From: Mesostigma viride
Taxonomy: Eukaryota; Streptophyta; Mesostigmatophyceae; Mesostigmatales; Mesostigmataceae
Direction: 5' to 3'
Assembly (NCBI GenBank): GCA_009746045.1
Contig: RPFO01001983.1
Location: forward strand, 1-51,904
DNA: 51,904 nt
Both the position numbers and the translations under genes were made by a program. Shown here piece by piece: positions 37,737 to 46,600 of the stretch. Below the pieces are notes generated by a model, which was given only the letters and a program-made list of their open reading frames with translations, was not told the DNA's origin and made no database searches. Position 1 is the first letter of the stretch, and every line of letters starts with the position of its first letter.

Positions 37737-38278
37737 TGGTGTGTGGGTGGGTGGGTGGTGGTGGGTGGGTGGGTGGGGGTGGGTGGGTGGGTGGGTGGGT
37801 GGGTGGGTGGTGTGGGTGGGTGGGTGGGTGGGTGGGTGGGTGGGTGGGTGGGTGGGTGGGTGGTGGGTGGGTGGGTGGGTGGGTGGGTGGGTGGGTGGGT
37901 GGGTGGGTGGGTGGGTGGGTGGGTGGGTGGTGGGTGGGTGGGTGGGTGGGTGGGTGGGTGGGTGGGTGGGTGGGTGGTGGGTGGGTGGGTGGGTGGGTGG
38001 GTGGGTGGGTGGGTGGGTGGGTGGGTGGTGGGTGGGTGGGTGGGTGGTGTGGGTGGGTGGGTGGGTGGGTGGGTGGGTGGGTGGGTGGGTGGGTGGGTGG
38101 GTGGGTGGAGGGAGGGAGGGAGGGAGGGAGGGAGGGAGGGAGGAGGGAGGGAGGGAGGAGGGAGGGAGGGAGGGAGGGAGGGAGGGAGGGAGGGAGGGAG
38201 GGGGAGGGAGGGAGGGAGGGAGGGAGAGGGAGGGAGGGAGGAGGGAGGGAGGGAGGGAGGGAGGGAGGAAGGGAGTGG
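37572..38278. repeat. Chain of tetranucleotide microsatellites GTGA-GTGC-GTGG-GAGG
   Basis: Pure (GTGA)n at 37,573-37,677 turns into (GTGC)n to about 37,737, then (GTGG)n to about 38,108, then (GAGG)n to about 38,275. Each step changes one base of the unit. Long open frames on both strands (VGGW, HPPT, SLTH, REGG) are artefacts. Confidence 0.95.
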
Positions 38279-38287
38279 ATCGGTCAC

Positions 38288-38752
38288 TCACAGCAGTTTA
38301 TTCCCACCCCAGCAGGGCCCCTCCCTCACATCCGGCTGCAAAATCTGCTTGATGTCGCTTCTCTCTAGAATAAGCCGCACAGCCCTGATGCGAGCAAACG
38401 GCTCGCCATCATACTGTCGCTCACTGATGCTTTATACGCGCTTTCCGTAAGATGAAAACATGACGGAAAAGAGAGACTCGGGGAAAGGGGATACGGTGAA
38501 ATACTTGTCTGCTACCGGCCGGGGTTTCAACAGCGAAGAAATTCGCACCTGAATGTGCACATACCACTCCGTCACGTCGACAACGGTCTTGCATCGCAAT
38601 CGTTTCACAGACGCGGCAGCAAAAATTGCTGGCGGCATTGACATGCTCGCCGCAGTTAACGAACGTGCGGAGGTCCGTTTTAGCCCCTGACGCCACGGCG
38701 TCTTTGATGCCAAGAACGCCTGCAAAAGACACGATATCGGGCACAAAAGCAC
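38288..38752 (-). pseudogene. Coding fragment with one in-frame stop
   Basis: On the minus strand one frame reads ...VVDVTEWYVHIQVRISS..., SPFPESLFSVMFSSYGKRV, then TAA at 38432-38434, then SISERQYDGEPFARIRA... to ...GPCWGGNKLL and TGA at 38288-38290. Both sides of the stop look strongly coding and share the frame, so a single nonsense change in a real gene is the simplest reading. Alternatively GCATCAG at 38,426 is a splice acceptor and the upstream part ends at an unseen donor. The family is not recognised. Confidence 0.5.
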
Positions 38753-38874
38753 TTAAAAACGGATTACGGGTCTGCGACGCCTGGCCCAGCCTAGAAATTG
38801 GATTAAAAATCGCGCCAGCTCGGTTAAAGCAAACTGAGCCGGTAATGAAAAAAGTGCTTCGGTCAAGGCCTTAA

Positions 38875-39230
38875 AAACTAAAAAATGCGTCGGTTAGTGT
38901 CAAAAACCAGATGTTAGGGCGACTTTCATCGGGAAAATTTTTTGCTGCAGGTAGGTGGGGTCGAGAGAAAATCGGCGACAAAACAGGCACCCACCTGTGA
39001 ATGACGCCAAAATGGAAGGACTCCGCAGAATTTGTGGCGAAAAAAAATAACGGCAAGTAATATATGACCCTAGGAGCATACACTAAAATTTCCAGCCTCG
39101 ATACTGCCTTTTTATTCGCTAGCCATTCTTAGCTATCCTGACCAGAATGGCCGATGAATGGTTGATAATTTCCTCGGGGATTGAAAGGAAATACCTGCTG
39201 CACACCTTGTGACATCGGTTGTGACACCCA
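38875..39230. other. Non-coding stretch
   Basis: Unique sequence. No feature is supported other than isolated GTGACACC octamers near its right end. Confidence 0.5.
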
Positions 39231-39515
39231 TGTCTCAACATGTTTGTAGTTGGTTTGTAGTTGGTGTCTCGGTGTCTCAGAAACTCGTGGTCCGCATTGA
39301 GTGGGTGTCACGGTGTCACGACATCTGATTGGCCCGGTTCAGATTCGCCCCAAATTAAAAAAAAAAAAAAACGAATTAAAAAAAAATTTAAAAAAAAACG
39401 AATCTGAACCGGGCCAATCAGATGTCGTGACACCGTGACACCCACTCAATGCGGACCACGAGTTTCTGAGACACCGAGACACCAACTACAAACCAACTAC
39501 AAACATGTTGAGACA
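39231..39515. mobile_element. Perfect inverted repeat, 117-bp arms
   Basis: 39231-39347 and 39399-39515 are exact reverse complements around a 51-bp A-rich spacer. The arms include single GGTGTCAC octamers and two TTTGTAGTTGG repeats. The perfect identity points to recent origin or gene conversion. It would form a long hairpin. No transposon ends or target duplication were identified. Confidence 0.92.
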
Positions 39516-39757
39516 CCGTGACACCGTGCGCTTTCACCCCGAATTCACGAGAGCGGCAGCGATGGTGATCGCTGCCAAATGAGGTAACATGGGCTAAACA
39601 ACTCGGGCAGACCGGGCTGGCGTGACATCCCGGTCTGCCATGTTTTATTCCCCCCCACACATGGCGTGGGGATCTACGTTTGCCATCTGCCAACGTAGAA
39701 ATAGATGGGGAGGGGGGGGACAAATGATGTTTGCAACATTGCCCAGTTGACATAGCC
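39516..39757. other. Short non-coding stretch upstream of a transposase-like exon
   Basis: Holds more GTGACACC octamers at 39,511-39,530 and a near-palindrome around ACGTTTGCCATCTGCCAACG. The minus-strand frame 39418-40029 overlaps the hairpin and is treated as a shadow. Confidence 0.4.
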
Positions 39758-40135
39758 ATGGCGAGACCCGGCGTTTTCATGGAGCCCAGTGCGGGGGCGC
39801 TGGGTTGGCAGGTTTTGGGAATGTTCTTCTTGCTATTACTCCTGGGCGTCGTCGTGTTCAATATGATGGCGAGGCGCGGGGTCCGGTTATCTGCAGCCGC
39901 CGTGTTGGCGAAATGCACCCAGGATTCGTCCTTGGCTGCGGCACTTTGCAGGGACTGGGACTGTGGTTGTGGCCGCCATTGTTTGAGAAGCGTGCATTTC
40001 GAGGAGCTCAGGACGATGAGGACCGACATGTGGTCTAAGAAGCCTGCGGATCGGAAAGAGTTTATAAAGAACCAGCTTTTTCAGGCCGGCCAGCGAGAAA
40101 CTGAAATCCCGGCAAGTGATTTCATGACAAAGTGA
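39758..40135 (+). CDS. Transposase-like N-terminal exon with membrane-like segment
   Basis: ATG 39758 (AGCCATGGCG) begins MARPGVFMEPSAGALGW. A hydrophobic stretch follows (LGMFFLLLLLGVVVFNMM, residues ~25-42), then CTQDSSLAAALCRDWDCGCG and RHCLRSVHFEELRTMRTDMW. This Cys-rich CGCGRHCL...EELR...W pattern resembles the N-terminal module I associate with the DDE-like family of the 1.36-4.71 kb gene; that link is by memory of the pattern. The frame ends at TGA 40133-40135, and no later catalytic exon was found before the next gene. It may be a truncated copy, or a membrane protein of unknown role. Confidence 0.42.
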   Translation: MARPGVFMEPSAGALGWQVLGMFFLLLLLGVVVFNMMARRGVRLSAAAVLAKCTQDSSLAAALCRDWDCGCGRHCLRSVHFEELRTMRTDMWSKKPADRKEFIKNQLFQAGQRETEIPASDFMTK

Positions 40136-40416
40136 TTTTGATGGTTGCTTGCATGCATATTAAGTGAGACAGCTATTCCTGGACGCATGGCGTGCCAACA
40201 TATATAAGTTGTTACCAGATATTAATCACATGCCCTATTGAAGCGACGTTGGACCGCATAAACGAGGAATGGCTGAACTTGTCATGACCCGGCAAGGTAC
40301 CTACACGCACAACAAGAATACATCAACATGAGACGATATATGGTGAGATGACCGAGATGTATGGAGAAATGAATGTCTCTACTAGGATTATTATGAAGGT
40401 GTATACGTGGTATTTG

Positions 40417-40612
40417 CGGTGTCACGGTGTCACGGTGTCACGGTGTCACGGTGTCACGGTGTCACGGTGTCAGAAGCATAGGTAAAACTTGCAATGACCC
40501 ATTGAATACATCATCCCCATTAATAATCACTGCATACCTGCAAAGATGTGTGTTTATATGCATTTTGAGGTGTCACGGTGTCACGGTGTCACGATGTCAC
40601 GGTGTCACGGGT
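40417..40612. repeat. (GGTGTCAC)n octamer satellite, two runs
   Basis: Runs at about 40,417-40,472 and 40,569-40,612 are the reverse complement of the GTGACACC octamer at 34.2 kb. The spacer is unrelated to the 34-kb spacer. The open frame that crosses these runs into the MYND ORF is not believed before 40,682. Confidence 0.92.
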
Positions 40613-40681
40613 CCTATGAACTTCCCCTTCCTCAGAGACTTAAGTGGAAACTTTAAATTCAATAAAATACAACTTTTCAAA

Positions 40682-41089
40682 ATGAACTACAAATTGCGTG
40701 TTCTAGTACAAATCCAGACGAGCTTAGGGAGGGCTGATGCATGTGTAGGGGCAGTACCCCTCAACATGAACTTTTTCTTGCTCTCTGACCCGATCGTGAG
40801 GGATGGGGATCGCATGCGTAGTACGCGAAAGTGCTCCAAGGAGGGGTGTGGGTGCGAAACAGGACCTCATATCAAGTGGTGTAGAGGATGTAGGGATGCC
40901 AGATATTGCAGTGAGGAGTGCCAGCGTGCGGACTGGAGTAGGCATAAGGATAGATGCGAACGTCTGAGGCAAGCGAGGGAGGTGCTGGCAGGGGTGAAGT
41001 GGGGGGTTAACGTGACGACGATACTGGATAAAACTATGGGGTCTGATGTCGACTTCTCCTTCAACTTCCACGACGGCTCTGCCTCTTAG
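40682..41089 (+). CDS. MYND-type zinc finger protein
   Basis: ATG 40682 starts MNYKLRVLVQIQTSLGR; a shorter start at MRSTRK is also possible. Residues ~51-90 give a complete MYND finger: C-x4-C, then C-x2-C after WC, RYC-x3-C and H-x3-C (segments CSKEGCGCETG, WCRGCRDARYCSEECQ, RADWSRHKDRC). MYND fingers bind two zinc ions and act in protein-protein contact, often in chromatin factors; that is family knowledge. The remaining ~45 residues have no recognised domain, so this is a single-domain protein of 135 residues or one exon of a larger gene. The next ORF's acceptor lies only ~100 nt after the stop. Confidence 0.75.
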   Translation: MNYKLRVLVQIQTSLGRADACVGAVPLNMNFFLLSDPIVRDGDRMRSTRKCSKEGCGCETGPHIKWCRGCRDARYCSEECQRADWSRHKDRCERLRQAREVLAGVKWGVNVTTILDKTMGSDVDFSFNFHDGSAS

Positions 41090-41187
41090 AAAAACTTGAA
41101 ATGTAGAGTAATAACTTGTTTATATGATGTTATATTTAATGTTTAATGTTTAATGTTTATAACGTATCATTTTCCTCCTACGCGCAG

Positions 41188-41391
41188 GAAATGGTGGAGG
41201 TTAAGGAGAGTTTGGCCAAAAGGCAAAGGACCGACACACTTCGACATAATGGAAGGAGTCTTCCATTGTACATCAAAAAAATAGTCGAGGATTACTGGCT
41301 CGCTTCCGACTCGACTCCTCGTCCGAGTCCGGTGATACCGGACAGTGTCAAAGTCTGGAAGGTTTCAGCACATCAATCGCACATTGAATAG
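41188..41391 (+). CDS. Small ORF after a splice acceptor
   Basis: CCTCCTACGCGCAG ends at 41187, then GAA and ATG 41191 begin MVEVKESLAKRQRTDTLR. The protein (66 residues) has a basic patch (AKRQRT) and ends SAHQSHIE. An alternative 5' splice site TGGAAG|GTTTCA in phase 0 would end the exon at VWK. Unrecognised. A hairpin motif (41423-41447) and AATAAA signals follow. Confidence 0.45.
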   Translation, partial: EMVEVKESLAKRQRTDTLRHNGRSLPLYIKKIVEDYWLASDSTPRPSPVIPDSVKVWKVSAHQSHIE

Positions 41392-41422
41392 ATAATGTTT
41401 TATCGCCATATTGCTGTTCGAC

Positions 41423-41447
41423 AAGTTGCGCCTTGGGGCGTTTCTTT
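41423..41447 (+). repeat. Hairpin motif, loop TTGG
   Basis: GTTGCGCCTTGGGGCGTTTC. The stem GCGCC/GGCGT encloses a four-base loop, 32 nt after a stop codon. Confidence 0.8.
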
Positions 41448-41471
41448 GCGCCAAATTTAAACCTTCGTATT

Positions 41472-41490
41472 AATAAACAAGTACAATAAA
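41472..41490 (+). terminator. Two AATAAA-like polyadenylation signals
   Basis: AATAAA occurs at 41472-41477 and 41485-41490, 80-100 nt after the stop codon at 41391 and 70 nt before the next AG-ATG. AT-rich context. Confidence 0.35.
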
Positions 41491-41555
41491 AAAATTTCAA
41501 AACGTTTTTTGAATTTTATTTTCCGGGGCCGGTATGTTATCGTAACTTGTCGCAG

Positions 41556-42422
41556 ATGTCCGGTTCGACGGAAGATTCGTCCGATTCGTCTAGTCACCTC
41601 CTGATGGAGGATTGGCAACGACTTCAACAACACCAAGCGGTTGCCACTGTCATTCAGAGTGTTGCTCGCTCAATAGGGGCGCCGCGCAAGTGTGATGTGT
41701 CCACTTGCAAGAAAACCGCTCTCGGATTTGACTTGTATTGCCGAAAGCACGAAGAACATTCTCGTCACATCGAAAATGCCCTCAGTCGCGGACTTGGAAT
41801 GGCGGGCGCCCTCGGACCTGGATTGGCGGGGGGGGCCCTGCGACTTCGCCTGGACATGACTGTCGGAGAGGTCGTGGGTGTAAATTTTGATTTCACCAGG
41901 GGAGACGAGTACTTCCTTGAAGATTGGATAGTCAAAGACTCCGCGACAGGTGCGGACTTGGCAAAGGGAGGCTACGTTGCCGGCGCCCAAGAAAATGGTT
42001 GGAGTAGCTTGAGATGCTTTTTGATGACGACACCTTTTGCCGACTCGCGTGACACGGATGTAAGCGAACTTTATCGGCGTATGTGTTTTGCACTCGCCGA
42101 CATTCCGCTGATAACTCAACGAGAGTTCGATTTTCGCGTGGAAACAAAAGCCAAAGCGATTGTATCCGGCGTGAAGGCGATTGTGGAGGAGGAGCAGGAT
42201 TCTCTGTGTGCAGAGTATTTGGAGAGAGTGGCCCCGATGAAGACGAGGAGGTCCGAAATCTATCCTGACACCGGCAACAAGGAGGCAAAGTTGGTGGCCG
42301 CCAAAGAAGAGATGTTCGCTCGTGTCGATGAAATGGCGGCGAAAGAGGTTCCGAGAGTTCGCTCGATCGGTTGTTGCAAAACCTGCAGAGAGTGGAACGA
42401 GTCGCGGGACAGTCTATATTGA
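41556..42422 (+). CDS. Unrecognised protein with C-x4-C-x10-C-x2-H knuckle (copy 1)
   Basis: ATG 41556 directly follows GTAACTTGTCGCAG. The 288-residue protein starts MSGSTEDSSDSSSHLLMEDW. It carries CDVSTCKKTALGFDLYCRKH, a Cys/His set with spacing C-x4-C-x10-C-x2-H, then a Gly-rich turn, a mixed alpha/beta-like body and a second Cys cluster near the end (GCCKTCREW). The next ORF (42703) has the same Cys/His spacing and similar layout, and the sequence before and across its start matches, so the two are tandem paralogues. A zinc-binding knuckle is inferred. The function is unknown. Confidence 0.6.
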   Translation: MSGSTEDSSDSSSHLLMEDWQRLQQHQAVATVIQSVARSIGAPRKCDVSTCKKTALGFDLYCRKHEEHSRHIENALSRGLGMAGALGPGLAGGALRLRLDMTVGEVVGVNFDFTRGDEYFLEDWIVKDSATGADLAKGGYVAGAQENGWSSLRCFLMTTPFADSRDTDVSELYRRMCFALADIPLITQREFDFRVETKAKAIVSGVKAIVEEEQDSLCAEYLERVAPMKTRRSEIYPDTGNKEAKLVAAKEEMFARVDEMAAKEVPRVRSIGCCKTCREWNESRDSLY

Positions 42423-42425
42423 TAT

Positions 42426-42448
42426 GAGTTGCGCCCGCCGGCGTTTCT
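42426..42448 (+). repeat. Hairpin motif, loop CGCC
   Basis: GTTGCGCCCGCCGGCGTTTC, with stem GCGCC/GGCGT, begins four nucleotides after the stop of the 41556 ORF. Confidence 0.8.
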
Positions 42449-42565
42449 CTGGTCTTGAATGCCCCCCCTCTACATACACATTATATTGTCTGGACATTCG
42501 TATGTAGTGACAATCGTAGTCGATGTGATTGCCATTCGTTTGTACGTAGAAAGTGGTTGTTGAGG

Positions 42566-42590
42566 AAGTTGCGCCCCAGGGCGTTTCTTT
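42566..42590 (+). repeat. Hairpin motif, loop CCAG
   Basis: GTTGCGCCCCAGGGCGTTTC, with stem GCGCC/GGCGT. It lies between ORFs 41556 and 42703, 140 nt before the next AG-ATG, and is followed by AATAAA at 42640. Confidence 0.8.
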
Positions 42591-42702
42591 GTTGCATTTT
42601 CTTCAAATTTTAGCTCGCATAAATAGATGAAGATGACTTAATAAATGCCAGTTTTTTTTAATAATATAAACTACTCGCGGCCGGTATGTTCTGGTTTCGC
42701 AG

Positions 42703-43437
42703 ATGTCCAGTCTGACGGTCGACATAAGGGGACGTCCATATCAGGACGCTGTTTTCCGGATTTTTGAGAAGGATCCCGAAAAGAAGTGCCGGGATAGGAA
42801 ATGTAAAAAGCTGTCAATTACCGACATGGGTCTGTGTGGGGAACACATCGTAGCTTTTGGAAAGGACATGATTTCCCGTCATTTGCAACAATACGTTGAC
42901 AACAATTGTGTGGGAGGGGCGCAGATGGACGTCCTTCTTGAGGATGGAGTGGACGGAGCCAAAAGGGCTGTAATTCGGCTGTCGGAAATGGATGATGACA
43001 AAGAGGACGTGAACATTCGCCTTAAGAGGCACGACGATAACACGGCCGATTGTGTGTTTGGGTCTCGAGGAGTGGCGGATGAGAGGCAGGTCTTCCATGA
43101 TGCCGCGGAGAAGGTGGTGGAATGGATGATGGGTTGGTCAAATCTTGACGTTCGCATATTCAACCGTCTGACGTCTGATTTCCTTCTCCGGGGAAGTTTC
43201 AAGATGGTTGACCGTGCAAGGCAGTCCAGGAACCAGGTATCCGTTTCCATGGCCAGTCCGATCGCACGCATGATTGAGGGGGGCCCTCTTCCGCGCAACC
43301 TTGCCTCGAGATTTCGAAAATACCGTGAAGGGCTCGACCGAAAATCAGCAGCGATTTCCCATTCGCGAACCACTTATGGGTCGACGGAGGTGGTAACGGA
43401 ATTTTTTTGCATTTCCTTGCCAATTGATTCTTTATGA
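42703..43437 (+). CDS. Unrecognised protein with C-x4-C-x10-C-x2-H knuckle (copy 2)
   Basis: ATG 42703 directly follows TCTGGTTTCGCAG. The frame gives 244 residues starting MSSLTVDIRGRPYQ. Residues ~29-48 read CRDRKCKKLSITDMGLCGEH, the same C-x4-C-x10-C-x2-H spacing as copy 1, including a shared CKK. A body with a MDDDKEDVNIRLKRHDD loop and an Arg-rich C-terminal part follows. The T-rich end (EFFCISLPIDSL) looks intronic, and a phase-0 donor GAG|GTGGTA or GTG|GTAACG near 43,388 may be used. If so, the exon would join the next ATG exon. Confidence 0.6.
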   Translation: MSSLTVDIRGRPYQDAVFRIFEKDPEKKCRDRKCKKLSITDMGLCGEHIVAFGKDMISRHLQQYVDNNCVGGAQMDVLLEDGVDGAKRAVIRLSEMDDDKEDVNIRLKRHDDNTADCVFGSRGVADERQVFHDAAEKVVEWMMGWSNLDVRIFNRLTSDFLLRGSFKMVDRARQSRNQVSVSMASPIARMIEGGPLPRNLASRFRKYREGLDRKSAAISHSRTTYGSTEVVTEFFCISLPIDSL

Positions 43438-43476
43438 GGGACATAGAGTTGTTTGTATAGAGAGTGAATTGACGAA

Positions 43477-43500
43477 AGTTGCGACGGCGGTCGCATCTTT
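43477..43500 (+). repeat. Hairpin motif, paired-change variant
   Basis: GTTGCGACGGCGGTCGCATC. The stem TGCGAC/GTCGCA is perfect for six pairs around GGCG. Compared with other copies, both stem sides have changed together. Confidence 0.82.
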
Positions 43501-43589
43501 TAGTGCGTCGTTCTCTTGTTATGAATCTCTGTTCATTCTGAATTATAACGTTGTTTGTACCTTGACATAATGATGCATTTTTTGTATTG

Positions 43590-43613
43590 AGTTGCGACGT
43601 GGGGCGCATCTTC
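43590..43613 (+). repeat. Hairpin motif, second paired-change variant
   Basis: GTTGCGACGTGGGGCGCATC can pair TGCG with CGCA. It lies 47 nt before the acceptor that abuts ATG 43660. Confidence 0.75.
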
Positions 43614-43659
43614 CTGCTGACTCGTATGTTTTTTCCAATTTTTTTGTTTTGTGTTGCAG

Positions 43660-46600
43660 ATGGAAAAGGGCGGCCCTACATCGCAGGTGGTCGGCGACTC
43701 TCCCCCTAGGGGGGAAGGGTCAGAAGGGCAACCAGTTCAGGCCCAAGGCGCCTCCCCACAACAGCCTCCTCACAAGCGTGCAAGGGAGGGCACGCCGCCC
43801 CCAATGGTGGAATCTGGTGTCAGCTTTGCCGCGGTCACTGGGAAGGATGAGTACCACGGTGGTCTTGAGATGGTGGACGATCCGGTTAAGCGGATTCAGA
43901 TTGAGCGGTTTGAGCGACTCGCGAATGGCACTCGTGAACAGCAATTCGCGCTGTACCAAGACATCCTTAATGACAAACCTGAAGTCGCCAAGGTGCCTTA
44001 TACCTCCAAGCGCACATTCATGCCTCGTTTCGAAACCCTGCTCCAGCAGGAGCTAAGGTTGCGTCGGTTGGCTCAGAATGCGCCAGAGACAGTAGCCGCC
44101 GCGCCCTCCCATGCCGCGCCTGCCGCAGTAGCCCAAAAGAGGGGGGAGAGTGTGCACGAGTCGGCCGCAGTGCCCTCAACCGCAAGGGATCCCCCCGCGA
44201 CTTCCAAGCCGGTCGCGACGGGCGATATGCCCCCGCCGCGGCAGAGGGGAAGGGGGAAGGGGGTCGATGGAGGGGAAGTCCTCGATGTTTTCGATATGAC
44301 GCTGGGCAATTTGGAAGGTGGCGGGCCGATCTTCGTAAGTCTCCGCCCATTAAATTGATGTCGTGAAATACAATACGCATTTTTTTGCAATATTCGCCAG
44401 ACATGTCATTTCCGACAACTAAGCGGATTTTTACTTTCCGTTGAAATGTTCGCAGGGCCGGCAAGAGGATGTTGGTGCAAGAGAAGCCCGCTCAATGGCG
44501 GGAAGCACCCAGGTACATGAGTGCGTCAGATTCCTCTCCGGTTTACTTGTATTGAAAAGGTTTGCGTGCGTATATCCTTGTTTATTTTTGTAGTAATTTT
44601 TTTCTTGTGAATGGACAATCGCGTTTGCTATTTTTACAGGGAAGTCCGTTCGAGCAGCAAGAGGGCGGTGACAGGAGGGGAAGTGGATCTTACGGTGGTT
44701 CCACTGCAGAGGGGGGAAGGGTAAGTTACCGTTGACTTACAAATTGAAAGTTTAGGTTCGTCCTCAATTGACAGAGTTACGACGGCCGGCGTTTCTCTAC
44801 ACTTTTCTTACATTAAAAATCTTCCGTTGATAATGTTCTTGCAGGAAGCCGGTCGTCAGGGTGGGGCAAATCTCCAGGGAGAGGGGGCTATCGCTGTCGG
44901 TGAGCCTGTGTCAGAGGGCGCGGGTGGAAGCGACGGCGATACTGCGAAAATGACACGCTTTAAGGAGCAAGCGGATGCTTATCAACTGAAGAAGTTGGCA
45001 AAGTGGGTTGTGGCCGAGGTGAGAACGGAAACAGCCCCACCTGAGGTACGGAACCAGATGATGACTCTCCATCAAGTCGCTGAGTTGATCGTGAAGAATG
45101 CGTGCGCGCCCGATGGCGCCACACAGCCTGAGGAGATCCCGAGCGCCAAGGCCTTGATAAAGTGGATGGAGGAGAACCTGTTCGAGGGCAAAGGGAAGGA
45201 GAGGAAGTGTAAACTGAAGACGGTGACGATGGCGGACGCCAAGACTCTGATCAAGATGTTGAAGGAACACGATGCCCGCCGGGACAAGTCTCCGAAGATC
45301 GCGAAGGGGTCGAAGAAAGCGGCTGAAGCAGCAGCGGTTGAGGGGAATGAGGTAAGTCTACCTCTGTTGTGAGGGGGGCTTTGTTCTTGAGGTCCAGGTT
45401 TCATGTAGGTTGCGACGGCCGGCGTTTCTCAAGTGTGACACTTACTTCCTTTTGACTAACACTTACTTCCTTTCCTGATTTCGCATCGTTGAGGGAAATG
45501 AGCCAAGTGTACCTCTGTTGTGAGGGGGGCTCTGATCTTGAGGTTTAGGTTTCATCTAGGTTGCGACGGCCGGCGTTTCTCAAGTGTGACATTTACTTTA
45601 TTCCTTTCGGTTATGCTTTCCTGATTTTTTCATATCATTGTTAAGGGGAACGAGGTAAGTATACCTCTGTCGTGAGGGGGGCTTTGATGTTGAGGTTCAG
45701 GTTTCATGTAGGTTGCGACGGCCGGCGTTTCTCAATCGGCATTTACTTTATTCCTTTTGGTTATGCTTTCCTGATTTTTTCGCATCAACGCAGTACGTGC
45801 AGGCCGAGAGGGCGACCCACGCGGCCATCCTGTACTCAATCAGCCTCGACCAGCACGCGCGCCGCGAGAACATGAAAATAGATAGTACGTGGACTGCTGC
45901 CGTCGACGAACACCAGAAGGGACTCTCCGAAGCACTTGCGACCTACAAGGGGAAGGCGCTGAAGGGAAAGGGGAAAGGAAAGGAGGTGGAGGTTGCGGAT
46001 GCTCCCGTGTCTCTGCTTGAGAAATGGGAGAAGTCCCCGGTGTCGCAGGATGATGATGACATCCTGGATGTGAACGATGAGATCGCGAAGGGCAAACGGT
46101 TGCGGAAGCAGCTTGCCGTTCAGCCTCGGGACCTCGATGAGATGTCCAAAGCCTTGGTGCATCGAAATCGGGTGTGGACAAGGAACCTGTTCGTGGGGCC
46201 TCAGAAGCTCCTCGCACGAGACTTGCATCTGTCTAGAGCCGAGCAGAACGCCACCATTTTTGCAAACTCGGAGTCCGACTACGGCCACGACAAGCTGGTG
46301 ATTCCTGTGTGGCGGTACTCGTTCCAGTTTTTGGCTGACCGGTGCCCCAACAGTTTTCATGACTGGATGAAAAAGGAAGGCACCCAGCGTCAGCTCGCGC
46401 AACTCTTCGGGGAGATGGGGGGGGCACGGACAATGAAGGCTGGCTACGCTCGCGCAATGACTGACAAAGAGATTGATATCTACCTGCGAACGAGCTCGGC
46501 CAAGGGAATGGCCGAAGCTGCTTCCACCGCGGTTCTGACAGGACCGGCCGATATTCTGGACTCACTTAAGCCCGTGGACGTGAGAAAGGCCGCGCTTTTG

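Noticed and set aside
37572-38450. Gly/Trp/Val, His/Pro/Thr and Ser/Leu/Thr/His open frames up to 297 residues
   Set aside because: They arise from tetranucleotide repeats, and open frames exist in all phases.
38516-38540. A hairpin motif reading GCTACCGGCCGGGGTTTCAA
   Set aside because: It lies within a strongly coding minus-strand frame (LLKPRPVAD) and does not fit the conserved arms.
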